This document shows positions 63,095-64,000 of a stretch of DNA of 64,000 bases, piece by piece. The notes below the pieces were generated by a model. The model searched no databases, was not told the origin of the DNA, and saw only the letters and a program-made list of their open reading frames with translations. The position numbers were made by a program, and so were the translations under genes. Source of the DNA: Muscardinus avellanarius. Its lineage: Eukaryota > Chordata > Mammalia > Rodentia > Gliridae. The stretch covers positions 110,320,235-110,384,234 of the forward strand of contig OY726559.1 in the NCBI GenBank assembly GCA_963383645.1. The letters are read 5' to 3'. Position 1 is the stretch's first letter. Each line of letters starts with the position of its first letter.

Positions 63095-63580
63095 TTTTTG
63101 TGGTACCGGGGATGGAACCCAGAAGCATTCTACCTGTAAGGTACAACCCCAGCCTTATTATTATTATTTTTTTAATCCCTATTTTGAAACAGGGTCTCAC
63201 TGAGTTGCAAAGGGCCTCACTAAGTAGTAGCTGAGGCTGGCTGCGAGCCCTGATCCTCCTGTCTCAGCCTCCCAAATGCTGAGGTTACAAGCGTGCGCCA
63301 CAAAGCTCCGGCCATCTTGCGTATTTTAATGTGTTCCGAGGTCTGTCTTCCAGATGTTACAGGAATTGTGGCTTTGGCCATTAGTATCCATTCTGTCCCC
63401 CTCCCAAAGGTATCCTGAAATGTTGCACAATTTGTATGAGGTAGGTTAGTAATAAGGGAGCTGCTGTTTTGTTGAACTAGGGATTTAACCCAGGGGTGTT
63501 TTACCTCTGAGCGGATCTGCAAGCCTCCTGCCTCAGCCTCCCTAGTCCCAGGACTACAGGTGTGCCCCACCACGCCCGCT
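63095..63580 (-). mobile_element. Antisense SINEs, F11R intron 1
   Basis: A full antisense dimer (63098-63312) and a broken antisense copy (63465-63580) are separated by about 150 bp of unique sequence. Confidence 0.7.
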
Positions 63581-64000
63581 GTGGGTCTTGTCTTTCTGCA
63601 TCTGTGGGTTTTGAAAACAGACCCCAGGGCTCCCTCAGCTCAAACCCGCCTTCGATTCCGAGGCTCAAGAGAGACCTGGGTGACCCAGGCACCTGTCATG
63701 GAGGAAGAGGAGGTTCCGTGTAGTGAGGAGGTCCTGGGAAGGGCTCAGGCGCAGCAGAGTGGGGTTTTCCAAGCACTGAGTTCATCTGCCTGGAGTTCTT
63801 TGATAAGCAGAGTTTCTGTCCAGAGTCCAGCTGGGTCATTTGTTTCTGGCAACATAGGGGCGGAGCCCGAGGAAGCAGCTGGCTTGCAGGAAGTTGGATG
63901 CCTGGCCTCTGTCTCCCCTGCACCGGGACCTGGAAAGGCCCCAGAGAGGAGGGAGGTGTGAAACTCCCTGGTCTTTGCCCGCCATTACCTCTTTCTGCCA
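63581..64000. other. F11R: Unique intronic sequence to the window end
   Basis: No repeat or recognisable exon. A 133-codon frame crosses it without similarity to any domain I recognise. Confidence 0.5.

Overview
This window is mammalian genomic DNA from a squirrel-like rodent (suborder Sciuromorpha, inferred). Four neighbouring genes lie on the + strand in the order NECTIN4 - ARHGAP30 - USF1 - TSTD1(pseudogene) - F11R, which is the gene order of human chromosome band 1q23. The lineage guess comes from the dominant repeats. These are dimeric SINEs that join a 7SL/B1-like left half to a tRNA-Ala/ID-like right half. They number roughly 100-150 copies or fragments on both strands, and fusions of this kind are known from squirrels and dormice. 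Gene models were read by eye from splice sites, frame continuity and remembered family proteins; no alignment was run.

Layout. 1-6451 is the 3' part of NECTIN4 intron 1, opening with a CA-rich minisatellite; the signal-peptide exon lies upstream of the window. 6452-15680 holds NECTIN4 coding exons 2-9, followed by the 3'UTR to about 17170. 18781-33811 is the complete ARHGAP30 coding region in 12 exons (1068 residues). 36420-37270 is the USF1 CpG-island promoter, which contains a three-copy 62-63 bp tandem repeat of ETS/YY1/NRF1-like sites. 39318-42302 is the complete USF1 coding region in 10 coding exons (310 residues). 43090-44045 is a disabled TSTD1 with two frameshifts and an in-frame stop. 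44046-56560 is intergenic and almost solid with SINEs. 56600-57560 is the F11R CpG-island promoter with four CCAAT boxes and the first coding exon at 57094-57154. The rest, to 64000, is F11R intron 1.

The most unusual object is at 51494-55223. It is a 3.7 kb composite retroposon lying on the - strand inside an older SINE and flanked by a perfect 17-bp target-site duplication. Read on its own strand it has a GC-rich 100-bp-unit VNTR of about 3 kb, then two successive L1 3'-end segments, then an A-rich tail. This resembles primate SVA/LAVA elements in architecture (VNTR plus a retroelement-derived 3' end mobilised by L1) but shares no parts with them. The VNTR also shows a higher-order period of about 600 bp.

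Functionally the genes are independent. NECTIN4 and F11R/JAM-A are immunoglobulin-superfamily junction adhesion molecules, ARHGAP30 is a Rho-family GTPase-activating protein, and USF1 is an E-box bHLH-zipper transcription factor.
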